From positions 744,001 through 808,000 of the forward strand of contig JABELC010000013.1 in NCBI GenBank assembly GCA_028455995.1: DNA of 64,000 nt, written 5' to 3'. Position 1 is the stretch's first letter, and each line of letters opens with the position of its first letter. Source of the stretch: Scleromitrula shiraiana (Eukaryota > Ascomycota > Leotiomycetes > Helotiales > Sclerotiniaceae). The translations under genes and the position numbers were made by a program. Shown here piece by piece: positions 25,079-36,001 of this stretch. The notes below the pieces were generated by a model. The model did no database searches. It saw nothing but the letters and a program-made list of their open reading frames with translations, and was not told where the DNA came from.

Positions 25079-25828
25079 TTACAATTTCCACGTTGAATTC
25101 CTCTGCCCTAACTCCAGCTTTGGTATTGCGACGCAAATCTCCGCCTTTTCCAGCTCTGCCTCTTGACAATCCTCAATTCCAACTCCGTTCGCGAATTGTA
25201 CCACGACAAAATCGATAGGTTTTTTCCCAATCACTACCATTGGAGCATGCCATGTCCCCGCACCATACGTGACCGCCTGTGAACCATTCGCTAAGAAAGC
25301 CTTAAGTCGACTCAGGTCCGGTAGACCGCGACCGGGAAGTTTTTCATGACCCGTTTGAGGAACGGGTAGGGTTTCATCCATTGATGACGGCGGTAGACTA
25401 GGTGCAACGACCACCAAGTAACATATTTCTTTTTGCTCCGAAGGTGATATCCCGAGTGGAATAAATGTTTGAGTCGTGAAAGGATGTCTTTCTAGTATCT
25501 TGACGGGGAATAATCCCCCGGTATTGCTCTCGTGAGACGGGAGTAAAGACCGCGGCGAGCATACAAACATATTCATGACTGCATTGGCGACCCGTCGACT
25601 CGGCGCATCTCCATATAAATCCTTCATATGCGTGACATCTAGGTACTTGAGTGCAGTACCTTGGTTGGCTTGTACCGCGTTTGGTGGGAGTTCTTTGATT
25701 GTTGGGGATGGAATTACGGCTGGCGCGGGGTTTTGAATCACGGTTCCAAATGATGAAAAGTCATCTTGAGTGAGCGACTTCGCATGAATTATCATCTCAC
25801 TGTCGGGAGATTTGATAGTTACAGCCAT
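25079..25828 (-). CDS. DAL3: Ureidoglycolate lyase (allantoin degradation)
   Basis: A single exon encodes 249 residues beginning MAVTIKSPDSEMIIHAKSLT. The frame runs upstream of this ATG through a Thr-rich stretch without a further ATG, so 25828 is the start. Family signatures are DFSSFGTVIQNP near the N-terminus, HPFTTQTFIPLG mid-protein, and YGAGTWHAPMVVIG followed by DFVVVQFANG near the end. The last block carries metal-ligand and substrate residues of the family. The enzyme splits ureidoglycolate into glyoxylate and urea, the last step in using allantoin as a nitrogen source. The other pathway genes are not in this window. It is divergent from the SANT-domain gene, and the shared promoter has three GATA-factor-like sites, consistent with nitrogen regulation (inference). 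Confidence 0.92.
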   Translation of the reverse strand: MAVTIKSPDSEMIIHAKSLTQDDFSSFGTVIQNPAPAVIPSPTIKELPPNAVQANQGTALKYLDVTHMKDLYGDAPSRRVANAVMNMFVCSPRSLLPSHESNTGGLFPVKILERHPFTTQTFIPLGISPSEQKEICYLVVVAPSLPPSSMDETLPVPQTGHEKLPGRGLPDLSRLKAFLANGSQAVTYGAGTWHAPMVVIGKKPIDFVVVQFANGVGIEDCQEAELEKAEICVAIPKLELGQRNSTWKL

Positions 25829-26046
25829 CTTTTCTTTTGGGTTTTTGGTTTGATATTGTTTGAGATGGAATATTGTTATTGTTGATGTTGTTGTTGTTGT
25901 TGTTGTTGTCTTCTTGTCACGTAAAGTAGAGTGGTGAGTGGCACGTGCATTTCGCTTCACTTTCACCTCCTCCTTTTCAAACAAAAAAATATTAGATATC
26001 TACAAGAAACTAGTAATACAAGTTGCTCGTATGATGAAAGATATAT

Positions 26047-26087
26047 CGATAAACACCTATCGAGATATGAATTGACGCATATTATCT
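26047..26087. promoter_or_regulatory. Three GATA-factor-type sites
   Basis: CGATAA (26047-26052), CGATAG on the minus strand (26057-26062) and AGATAA on the minus strand (26082-26087) all match HGATAR, the core site of AreA/Gln3-type nitrogen regulators. They lie 220-260 bp upstream of the ureidoglycolate lyase start. Binding is an inference. Confidence 0.4.
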
Positions 26088-26554
26088 CCTTATTGTGTAT
26101 TGTCATAACGACTATCGCATCAGAACGTTGACATGATGGTAAATTTTCTAAAAACTCATCTCGTCTGATTAGTATCTTTTGATCTCAATATTGAACCTTA
26201 CAAGTCAAGGTTTTCATCTTCAAGTTCAATTTTACCATTGTATTTGTTTACCTTGTTGCATTTCTCCTATTGTTAACTTTTCTGTTTCGAAGCCCCTGAT
26301 ATTCATTTTATTGCAAGGAACTTTCCGAAACTGTCCCTATTGTCCTTCAAGAATATTCACTCTATCCGGATATTCCCGCGAACCATCTTCAGAGGTTAAG
26401 AAGTGAGAGAGATCATCTTATTGTCCTTACAGGCTCCATACAGGCTAGTTTAGGCAGATTTTCGTAGTTGCTATTGACACTTGTGTATTGTTCGTCTCCC
26501 AGCCATCTCGAGCACATTTATTTGTCTGCACAACAATATCATTGTTTAAACACT

Positions 26555-26785
26555 ATGGACACAATGAACCGTCAATTGAATTGGAAATATTCTGGACAGA
26601 ATATGGTACCTATAGCCTTATCTCCTGGCAACTATTTCCTCTCCAGTTTCCTAGCTGTTCTATCCATACTCAAGACCTCCCTGAAACGTTCTGTTTTCAA
26701 GACATTATCCAATTATTACTCTTCAAAGCTCTTTTCAAGTACATCTAGAACTACCTTAGACAATCTCAAGCTCTCTATTACTTAA
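26555..26785 (+). promoter_or_regulatory. 76-codon upstream ORF ending one base before the SANT-protein start
   Basis: An ATG at 26555 opens a 76-codon frame (MDTMNRQLNWKYSGQ...) whose TAA occupies 26783-26785. The main ATG follows at 26787 after a single base. The frame has no recognisable domain. It matters only if transcription starts upstream of it. Confidence 0.35.
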
Positions 26786-26786
26786 G

Positions 26787-28232
26787 ATGGATTCCTTCTT
26801 CGATATAGATTTTGACGCCGTACAGCAACTTTTGGCTCCATACGATCCTCTATTGCCCGTTGATGCAGACATTATTGGAGCATTGAAAGCAATTGCATGC
26901 AGATTACTCGAGTTGGATCCTGATGGTGCAAACACATGGATCAATAGGCATTTGGAGCAGTATGGTGTTCACACAGATTATTTGTTCTCTCCCAACGGCA
27001 GCCGAAACTCACCTCCCATAAGTCTTCTGGAGAATGCAGCCAGTCAAGCCGACTTCGCTGTTCCTCGAGCAAACCTCAATCATTACAGCACAGCAGTCCA
27101 AACCAATTTTCTTGTTTCCCAAGAGAACCCTTATCATTCCAACACGACCTTTCAGAACATTTTCGCCAATGCTATTTCCTCAAATGGCTCTTATCTTCAT
27201 GACAATGAGGTTCAAGTTGAGCTGCAACAGTTCAATCAAGACGATGACGTACGGATCAGCGAAATTAACGACGATAACGCTTCCGAGAATGGATATTACC
27301 AATGCCCACAGGTTGGCTCAGATGGTCAATCAGAAGTAGCTCAGGAACACGAGAGTGGGAAGACCACCGAGACGAATGTCGTTGTTGAGATTGCCAAAAC
27401 GTTTGATGACGAAGATTTTCTTGAATCCACCAAAGACTCAAATGATGGAAAAACTGACGCTGATTGTAAGAGTCTTGAAAGCGCCGGGATAGCTTTCAGT
27501 GACGATTCCGATGGCGAAGATGCTGTTCTCAAGAACTGCTCTTCTGCTCACAAAACTCTCATCACTTCGGAAAATAGTACGTCGGCATCTCGCGGTAAAT
27601 CAATCGTCCCAGGCAGCAGCAGCCCTATCTTCAGTTGCGGGTCTTTGTTAACTACCATCAATGACGACGAGGAACTTTCTAACTCTGAATATGAGAACAA
27701 GTACGAAGACAGTGATTATGAAAAATGCAATAATTTCGTCAAGCCTCCAACCCCACCATGTTCACCACCGAGCGTTCGAGCCTCACACACCGGAAAAACT
27801 GTTCGAAAGACAACATCTCCCCGTACTCCTCCCCCGAATCGCGCCGCTTCTCCTGGGAAGAGATCTCGCCGTATCAACAACGAAGGACCATTATCGCCCG
27901 CTAAAAAGTTGAAGGTCTCAAGGGTCACTACCGCCACTCATAGAGTTCGCCGAGAAGCATGGTCTGATCACGAGCAGGATTCTTTACATAAATTGCTGGT
28001 TCAGCGTCGCCAACAAGAGGCCCAAATTCCCGAACTTACCAAATACTTTGACAATACTCTTTGGAAACTTATGTCAGAGCAACTTTTTCACAAATTCGGT
28101 ATCGATCGAGCTCCAATGGCATGCAAAAATCATTGGGGTCGAAAGGGGCGGAACCTGAGTGGATTCGATGAGAGAAGCGATCTCAAGCGATCAGACAATC
28201 TTGAGACAAGTGTGCAGGTCAGCAAGAAGTAA
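26787..28232 (+). CDS. SANT/Myb-like DNA-binding protein, acidic
   Basis: One exon, 481 residues. The N-terminal 370 residues are acidic and Ser/Asp/Glu-rich (for example FSDDSDGEDA and DEDFLESTKD), so largely disordered. A basic Pro/Arg block of nuclear-localisation type follows (GKRSRRINN, PAKKLKVSR). Residues about 385-460 form a single Myb/SANT-like trihelical region beginning RREAWSDHEQDSLHKLL, with later conserved aromatics in LWKLMSEQL and MACKNHWGRKGRNL. A nuclear transcription factor or chromatin protein is likely. No named ortholog is recognised. It is divergent from ureidoglycolate lyase, with nothing showing a shared function. Confidence 0.75.
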   Translation: MDSFFDIDFDAVQQLLAPYDPLLPVDADIIGALKAIACRLLELDPDGANTWINRHLEQYGVHTDYLFSPNGSRNSPPISLLENAASQADFAVPRANLNHYSTAVQTNFLVSQENPYHSNTTFQNIFANAISSNGSYLHDNEVQVELQQFNQDDDVRISEINDDNASENGYYQCPQVGSDGQSEVAQEHESGKTTETNVVVEIAKTFDDEDFLESTKDSNDGKTDADCKSLESAGIAFSDDSDGEDAVLKNCSSAHKTLITSENSTSASRGKSIVPGSSSPIFSCGSLLTTINDDEELSNSEYENKYEDSDYEKCNNFVKPPTPPCSPPSVRASHTGKTVRKTTSPRTPPPNRAASPGKRSRRINNEGPLSPAKKLKVSRVTTATHRVRREAWSDHEQDSLHKLLVQRRQQEAQIPELTKYFDNTLWKLMSEQLFHKFGIDRAPMACKNHWGRKGRNLSGFDERSDLKRSDNLETSVQVSKK

Positions 28233-29462
28233 AAGTGGATCAAGAAAGTGCTCGTTGGAGGGATAAATAATTGGGGGCTTGGAAGGAGCGTTGGCGTTTT
28301 TCTTTCTGCGTTACAACAAGAGATTGACTAGGAGGAGGATATTTGAGGGTGTGGAATGGTTTTGCGTTGGTTGCCCAGATTGCCTTCGATATGGTTTATA
28401 TACTCTTATTCTTTCTGTTATAATTCTCTTTAACTTCCTCCTCTGGCAGCCTTTGCTCTTTTTATAGTTACCTCTTTGGAACCCCTTTCATATAACAGAT
28501 TTCTTGTTACCTCAGAGTCAAATACAAAAGTTTCACCCACAAAAGTCTTCCAGAATCTTGCAATACTAGATGGCCATACTATATACCAGCATAAAAAGAC
28601 GCAACATAAGCTCTACATATAATAAATTCGAAGTTAAACTGACAGATGTGGTCGATACCACTGGTATAATCAACACAAACCATCTAAAGTCAAATCTGAT
28701 CAAGATTTTAACGGACTGTATACCATTATTCTAAACAACTAAATATGAGTTATAGTTAAATAACAACAATGACATGAAGCAAAGAAATATATATGTGATC
28801 CGCAAGACAATTAGATTTTCAATATCTAAAGGCAATGGAACATGTAAGTTCTCATTCCATATCCAGAAGATATTGAGCAAAATGAGATGAGATCATGCCA
28901 TTTACTTCCATCAGCTATGAACTATATGTATGCTTGTCCACATAGATTAATGGCTAATTTTGTTTGATTTAGAATATTGAAGCAGTCAAATGTTCTGATA
29001 TTTTAGAAATATATATCAGCCCGGATATTATATATTCCGGAAGGTATGTATGACTAAGCTGACGCTGTACTACGTGGTTGGTACAAACCCCGCAAGGATT
29101 TTGGCAAGCTAGAACTTAGAGCTAAAGAATATACCATCTCAGCCTCATACCAACTTGCCTTTGTACAATATCAATTTGATACTCTTAAATGATCAATTCT
29201 TACTCTATCTTTTCCAGTTTTCCCTATATTGCCAACAATCCTTCAACGCTGATAACTGCAACTCCAAATAATCATTTTTTTCACCTTAGACAAATAAATC
29301 TTTCACTTCGAATACGCGCTGTTCACCACTCCCAACCAAAAGGTAGAAACCTCGATAAACTATACAACTTGAGAAGAAGCTATCGCATACATGGGATTTA
29401 CAAGAAATACTTCTAACAATCAGCATTCACAATAATAATACTACACCACAATTCAATTCAAG
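28233..29462. other. Intergenic region before the NCBP3-like gene
   Basis: 1.2 kb, AT-rich, with no supportable gene. It holds the 3' UTR of the SANT gene and the promoter of the NCBP3-like gene. A 75-codon frame at 29189-29416 looks like leader sequence. Confidence 0.6.
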
Positions 29463-30916
29463 ATGGCGACTGATATGGATATTGACATGGATATTGATGT
29501 TGGTTTCGTGGAGGAGGAGATACTTGTCCCAGACATGGCAGGCATTGAAATACTTGTGAGTAATTTTGGCGCATATCACTATACGCAAGAACTGCGCTTG
29601 AATATCCTACGAATTGCTTGAACGATAGCTAATTTATGTTTTACTAGCACGACCAAAATGAACCAATGCAGAACGAAACATCAGCTCCCAACGATACCTC
29701 CGGCGCAGACGCGGAAAATCCTTCACCAGAAAAGGTTCATGTGCGCGGCTTGGACAACCTTACGACCAAGGACGTGCGAAACTTTGCTTCGGAATACTAC
29801 CCCGAGAAAATCGAGCGCATTGAATGGATCGATGACACCTCACTGAATCTTGTGTATCAAAGCCCTGAGATTGCGGCGGAAGCTTTACTCGCATTTTCTG
29901 CTCAAGCTATAACAGACATCTCGCAATTACCGATCCTTCAGTTGATTCCCGCCAAACCTTTTCCATCGAATCCTAAAATCAGCCTACAAGTACGTTTGGC
30001 AGTTATTGGAGATCGCAAGCAAGCAGGGGCTCGTGAGAGAAGTCGCTTCTATTTGTTCAACCCGGAATATGACCCTGCAGAGAGGCGCAAGCGTGAGGGT
30101 ACGCGGAGATACAGAGATCGGGATGATGGAGGCTATAGAAGCCGACGCTATGATGACCGAGAACAGCAGAACAGGCAACAAGGGGATGCCGAAGCCGGCT
30201 TTGACGTAAATTTGTACGATGATGACGAGACCGCCTTGGCTGCTAGAGCCTCCAAAAATCACGGTCGATCTGGTTCTGGCTCATCGGGGAGCGATTTTAG
30301 AGACCATCGCACTCGATCTGGCCGTACAGGCCCAAGGGAGTTGTTTCCAGATCGCGCTGGTAGTGGGAGACTACGTGATCGAAGTGCTTCGCCAATTAGA
30401 AATGAAGAGAGAGCGAGAGATGTGAATAGACGACGCCGAGACACTGCAGCTTCTGAGAATAGACAAAAGGCTCAAGCTATAAAAGCTAGGCTTCGCGAAC
30501 AAAGCTCGACGAAGGAGCTATTCCCTAACAAATTAGGCTCTACTCATCGAAGATCAGGTGCTTTTGACGCTGCGGATGAAACTGCGGATTTGTTTGCTGA
30601 TAAGATGCACGTTCCTTTTCTTGACGGCAGTTCAGATGTTCGACCATCCGGCAATAACTCCTTGGCATCTCGAATGACATCGAACTCGTTGGCATCTCGT
30701 ATCACACAAGAAAAGCCCCAAGGATTCAACATTCGTGGTACTGCGAAAGCTACTGCCCCACAGAGCAGTTTTTCTATCAAGGGCATGGCATCGGATACAG
30801 CTATCAAGGAATTGTTCCCTACTCGCGTAGGTGGAAATGCTGGGAAGGAACTTTTCTCGGGAAGATTGGAGGGCAGAGGCGGCAGGAGGCAGAAGGCAGA
30901 AGATCTATTTCATTGA
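29463..30916 (+). CDS. NCBP3-like RNA-binding protein with repeated KELFP motifs
   Basis: Two exons, 29463-29555 and 29648-30916, make 453 residues. The splice falls exactly between codons, and the donor is GTGAGT. Exon 1 encodes an acidic start, MATDMDIDMDIDVGF. Residues about 55-140 match the nuclear cap-binding subunit 3 family (formerly DUF2414), an RRM-like fold, with VHVRGLDNLTTKDVRNFASE and IERIEWIDDTSLNLVY. The rest is Arg/Asp/Ser-rich and probably disordered. It carries RELFPDRAG, KELFPNKLG, KELFPTRVG and KELFSGRLEG, plus weaker DLFADKM and EDLFH. NCBP3 proteins bind capped mRNA and link to nuclear RNA processing and export. That role is expected here but not shown. Confidence 0.85.
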
Positions 30917-31553
30917 GTTTAAATATATTGGGAGTCATGGATGGGATTGAACTGGAGGTTACTGGAGCCTAGGCTGGTTTTTACATATTGTGATGGATCA
31001 AAACTCTACTTTCACATATGGCGTTTAGGGGAATTGAAAGGATACCATATTCTGCACATATTAAGCGGTCTTCAATATAACAGAATTTATATATGTTCAG
31101 CATATTCTCAACATTGAAAGTAATTTGGTCCTTTTGTGAAGTCATGGAACAGAACTCTGATAAGTAAGTAAATCAGACAGTGATCCTATGTTCTTTCATG
31201 TTCTTGTGTCTAGGGTTGAGATTGTTTTTTATCTGGTTCCTGGATTCTTCTTCCATATTCTCGGCCGAGCTTTTTGGAGGATAACCATTCTGTGATTCAA
31301 TTCAATTCTCAATTCTGACTAATCTATTATTCTTATAATTTGAAAACCAAAAAAACGCGGTCCTTTGATGTATTCACTCTACTCGTTAAACGTTTAAGAA
31401 TGTATTCTTTCCCAGTTTTAAAGATGAAGTCATCAGTACTCTTCCCGATTTGTTCTCTTGTTCTTTCCTTCCGATCATGACAAGATCAACAAAACATCTG
31501 TTCAATTTTTTCGATTTATCTTCAAATCATTCGTAGCCAACCTCTCATCAAAA
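30917..31553. other. Intergenic region
   Basis: 637 bp, AT-rich. It contains the 3' UTR of the NCBP3-like gene and the promoter of the next gene. Nothing else seen. Confidence 0.6.
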
Positions 31554-33459
31554 ATGGATCAATGGTTAAGACCTGTCTTTCAGAGAACCAGAACTCCGGT
31601 CCAAGGAAGCACAAATGATCGGATCGATGATAACCGCGAAGGAGAGGACCTGGGCCGACTTCGCTCTTCCTCCAGAGTCTCTTCATATATGGGATTTCGA
31701 GCAAATTCTACGCCTGTTGATCGAGCGGATCCTTTCCCCAAGGTCGGCGTCCCTGAAACGGTTTATCATAAACCTTCGGGTGATCAGATGGCGGAGACAC
31801 TCAAGGTGGTGATGATGACGCAAAGCATGATGGACCCTGTGCCGATCGAATACAATTCTTGCATCTTGCATGTTCTGGAGGCCTATCAGGATTTGCAGGA
31901 GCAGTTGCATGCTAAGGATAGGGAAATGGAAGATGTGAAATTAGGTCATACTATTACCATACAGGAGTTTGAGACTTTGGCAGAGCAGTGAGTATCAGTT
32001 CAGTTGTGTCGTGGTGTTTGTTAGAAGTTCAGTACTAATAATTTTGCTTTATGCAGATGGGTGATGAAAGAGAAGGATTATCAGAAGGAAATGAAGAATT
32101 TGGAAATTCTTCTGTCTAAAAAGGAGGGAGGTATGGAGGATGTTACAATGGCGCGATCTAAAAGTGTAGTTCATGGCTCGAGACGTGCTGCGGATATGGT
32201 TACAGATGGCCTAGGCAAGATAAAGAGGAATGCGGCACGCTACAGCTCTGAGAGAGGTCAGTTGATTACATCTTCCATTTATTTATCCTCTCTATTTACT
32301 TTATTTCAGGATCGTCTCAAGTTACAGAATGGGTTAGCGCTATAGATGATACCGAACAACCATTTCATAAAGGTCCTATTACAACTGCTACATCCTACAA
32401 GACGAAACAAATGGATACATACATAAATGATTCCAGAAACGGATTGATTCCCGAGGGGGAACCTTTCGTAGATCAGAGGATGGACGAGCCAGCGGTAAAT
32501 TGTCTACATGAGAGACGTTCAACTGCCATACAATCGAATGCTCTGGAACTAAATCATGCTAAGGAGGAATTAGGAATAGCATTTGAGTCATCTTCAGATT
32601 CGGATGATACTAGCTCGCATTCAATGCCTGGAATAGCTTTGGACTCGAATAGTCTCGGTCACAAATCCACACGAAGTGATTTCATAGAGAAGCCCCTCCC
32701 AGACATCCCAAGCGGTAATCCAGAGATCGAACGTACTCCGCAATATCGAGGCAATACATCCGAGAGCGTACAACCTTGGGTCGAATATAGCTCTGATGAT
32801 CTATCATCATCGCCATCCTTGAGAAAGGGATTTTCATTCCATCCTGGGGATGATACACCAAGCATACTACACAAAACGTCAAAAGATGCCCTTAGGAGAT
32901 CCAAAAGTAATACAGATCAGTCAACTCCAACTAGTCTTAGTCGTCTGGCAAACGTGATGACCAATGACGATTCTCCCACGCTCGGTTGTCACAATGTTCA
33001 TCCGTCGAAAGCGAAGAAAATCTCCAGAGGGGATACGAACTCTAGATCTGATCCGCCAGGACACGAACACATGGGCTATTTTAGCTTACGACATCAGTTA
33101 GGGATGCGTGGACAGACCGTAGAGAGAGGCAATTCTTCCAGCAGCGCCGTAACGGCAATCAGACACAATTCGGGTCGAAGTGAAGCCAGAAGAGCCAAAG
33201 CAAATAAACAAGAAACAGCAGTCATGGCGGTATGTGTATTTTAGAGCCCGCTCTATCCGTTCATATCTATGGCTTCTTGTTTTCACCGGTATCTGGTATG
33301 CTAATCTTTAATGACTAGGCCGTGCGTGCAATTGCAGCAAATAACAAAACAACTTCGAACGACCGAGTTCAGCCTCAAAATGTCTGTTTGAGAGAGGGAT
33401 CACCATTCTCAGATGATGGTCCTGGGACGACAAGTAGGACAAATTCGCATTCGGGTTGA
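31554..33459 (+). CDS. Lineage-specific coiled-coil and disordered protein, unknown function
   Basis: Four exons, 31554-31987, 32057-32256, 32310-33229 and 33319-33459, join in frame to 564 residues. Donors are GTGAGT, GTCAGT and GTATGT, and all junctions keep frame. The start at MDQWLRPVFQRTRTP has a good context (AAAAATGG). The open frame extends 32 codons further, but only to a non-ATG start. Residues about 85-180 look helical and charged (LEAYQDLQEQLHAKDREMED, MKEKDYQKEMKNLEILLSKK), suggesting a coiled coil. The rest is Ser/Asn/Asp-rich and disordered. I recognise no domain or family. The helical part could serve oligomerisation. Intron structure and sustained frame make it a real gene. 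Confidence 0.72.
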
Positions 33460-34100
33460 TCCAGAGATCGGAAATAATATGTGTTTCCGGGAATCTCAGA
33501 AAGAGAAGAGTGATGTAGTTATATGGATGGGTTTTACCTGATACTTAGCAGTAGCTTCCCAACCCCATCCTTAATATTCTAAAAATATTATCAAGTTCTG
33601 AATTCTGTCCGACTTCTAGAACTCCGCTGGGATGCTACAATTACACGAATACGATATAATAAAGAGGTAAAATATGAGCGGATGGCAATCACAATTTCGT
33701 AGTGTGGAAATAGAACCAGCTACGAGCCCCTGTTCCTCGAATCTAAGTGACCTTATCGGGACTTTTTGAGGGTGAAAACCATATGTATGCCGAGTAGGTG
33801 ATCCGAAGATTTCCAATACACATGTAGAAGACCAATCATTTATTTCACCGCCAGACAAATTTCCATCATGCATAGCATAGGAGATCGATCTATCGGCTCT
33901 AATACCAAACGAAATATATATGTTGATTGAACATTTGGAATAAATAATAAAGATGGCCCGTGGTTCGAATGCATAAGCTTTAATTTACGACTTCTGAATG
34001 GTCTTGGGATACGATTTTGCATTGATGTAACGGCTGGCCTGGCATGGATTGTGAGTAATGTCTTTTTCTAACTAAACTGTTGTTTGTGTTTGTGTTTTTA
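33460..34100. other. Spacer upstream of the GH127 remnant
   Basis: No gene. A GH127 N-terminal region (about 150-200 residues) would be expected here or within the repeat if the gene were whole, and none of its signatures appears in any frame. Confidence 0.6.
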
Positions 34101-34250
34101 AGAATAAGAATAAGAATAAGAATAAGAATAAGAATAAGAATAAGAATAAGAATAAGAATAAGAATAAGACTACTAATACTGATACTGATACTGATACTGA
34201 TACTGATACTGATACTGATACTAATACTAATACTAATACTAATACTAATA
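34101..34250. repeat. Compound hexanucleotide microsatellite
   Basis: About 11 units of AATAAG (34101-34168) are followed by ACTGAT-type units (about 34176-34229) and ACTAAT units to 34250. The three motifs differ by one or two bases. Recognisable GH127 coding sequence starts at the very next base (GCA TGG GAA from 34251). Confidence 0.92.
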
Positions 34251-36001
34251 GCATGGGAATATCAAAGATACAACGCAAGCCATCTAAACGAAGCCGCGCT
34301 CGCACACAGCCAGTGCCATGGGAACAATCTACTACCAGATCCAATCCGGAAGGACGTAGACCTCTTAGCCGCGACATCTGGGCCGGGTGCGGGGCAAAAA
34401 CACGGGTATCCCGGACATCCCGAGTTCGGACTTGCTCTGATCCGTTCATGTGAGATGATGGGGGATGCGAAACATTTGGACTTGGCGAGGTATTTTGTAG
34501 AGGAGAGGGGGGATCCGAGGCGGCTGGATGGGAGATATTGTTTTGATGTGGAGGCGGAGACGAGAGGGGATCGGGTTAATGGGAGGCTGAGGTATTGTCC
34601 TGAGAAGTGGAGTTATTGGTAAGAGATTTGAATCTGGATCTGTTGATTGAGATGGGAGATTGATGTTTGGAAGGGGTATCAACAAGCGCATAAACCAATT
34701 GTCGAGCAGGAGACTATTGAAGGTCATTCTGTCCGGGCAATGTATTTATTGACGGCAGTGGCTGATTTGGTTCGTATTGATGGAATGAGAGATCAAAAGA
34801 TAAAAAAGACGCCGTGGAACGGTTGCGGAATAATATGGTAGAGAAGAAAATGTATCTGACAGGAGGTATTGGTGCAATTAAGCAATGGGAAGGATATGGA
34901 ATTGATTATTTCCTACCATCTAGTACAGATAAAGGAGGATATTATTCCGAGACTTGTGCAGCTATAGGTGTGATGATGCTAGCCGGGAGACTTCTCCAGG
35001 TAAACTTTGTCTTGTATATTTATGGTTATCATTAATCACAATATAGCTTGATCTGGACGGCAAATATGCGGATATCATGGAATTATGTTTCTACAATGTG
35101 GTCTCCACAGGAATGTCTCTTAATGGGAGACAATTTAACTATATAAACCAGCTTGCATCAAGTGATACAGATTTATCTCAAAGAGCGAAATGGTTTACAT
35201 GCGCTTGCTGCCCACCCAATGTAACCAGACTTCTAGGTTATATTGGTGGTTATCTCTGTAAGTATTCCGAACAATCGACCACAAGGGGTTACCCATTCAT
35301 GAACCACTGGACTATCAAAAACTCGAATTACTTGACTTTCAATTGAAAACTAAGACGTTTTGATTGTCTGATATTGAGTTAGACAACGTCATACCTTAAT
35401 CTTTCAATATTGAACAGGATAATATGGTATTTTGAGTATTCAGTTGACAGGTGGTTCATGAATTAGTACACTCCCTGATAATTCATTTAATTGAGGAGAA
35501 ACTGACTGACTCACGTTACCAACGAGAAGAAGAAAAGTATAGAGATAAACGTCCATATGCACGCTTCTGCAAAGCTTAAGGTACAGGTTGGAGAAAATAC
35601 AGTTGAACTTGAGCAAACGACCCAGTGGCCATTAGATGGAGCCATCCAATTTTCTCTGAAGAATCCTTCGCAAATATCTACAGCAATCAGGATAAGAGTT
35701 CCTAAATGGGCAGAGAAGCGGGAGGTAATATCTTCTTCATCTGCACTCACAAACATAAGCTGATATGTTATAGTTATCTCCTGGTATCGAAAATGGAGAT
35801 TCAGATCCCGTGAAGGGGTATTTAACAATTCCAGAGGACTATCTCAAGAGGAACTCAACATTTCAACTCGCCATCAATCTAAACCCTCGATATGTTTCTC
35901 CACACCCATATACAAACCAAAACATCGTAGCTCTTGCTCGAGGACCAATAGTCTATTGTGTCGAGGATTATAATAATTCTTGGGTAAATGATCATTTCAA
36001 G
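34251..36001 (+). pseudogene. Broken GH127 beta-L-arabinofuranosidase gene (DUF1680)
   Basis: The remnant matches the middle and later part of GH127. It begins AWEYQRYNASHLNEAALAHS, then GYPGHPEFGLALI, DLARYFVEERGD, YQQAHKPIVEQETIEGHSVR, MYLTGGIGA, YSETCAAIGVMMLAGRL, CACCPPNVTRLLGYIGGYL and ALARGPIVYCVED. The Cys pair and the ETCAAIG glutamate of the active site survive. Breaks seen are loss of the N-terminal part at the hexanucleotide repeat, in-frame stops at 34620, 34629 and 34641, a frameshift near 34800, a disrupted stretch at about 35258-35540, and loss of the C-terminus after 36001. Introns at 35000-35046 and 35725-35773 keep normal splice sites. The family removes beta-L-arabinofuranose from plant cell-wall glycans. 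No active enzyme can come from this copy. Confidence 0.88.

Larger units (their letters stand above)
25829..26786. other. Divergent intergenic region between ureidoglycolate lyase and SANT-protein genes
   Basis: A 958-bp spacer serves both genes. It starts with a TTG-rich microsatellite about 50-80 bp upstream of the lyase start. It carries a GATA-site cluster and, on the plus strand, a 76-codon upstream ORF. Confidence 0.6.

Noticed and set aside
34080..34449. Long open frames on both strands across the hexanucleotide repeat
   Set aside because: They encode only repeat peptides (IRIRIR, SVSVSV, FLFLFL) fused to the GH127 remnant or its antisense. No start context or domain.
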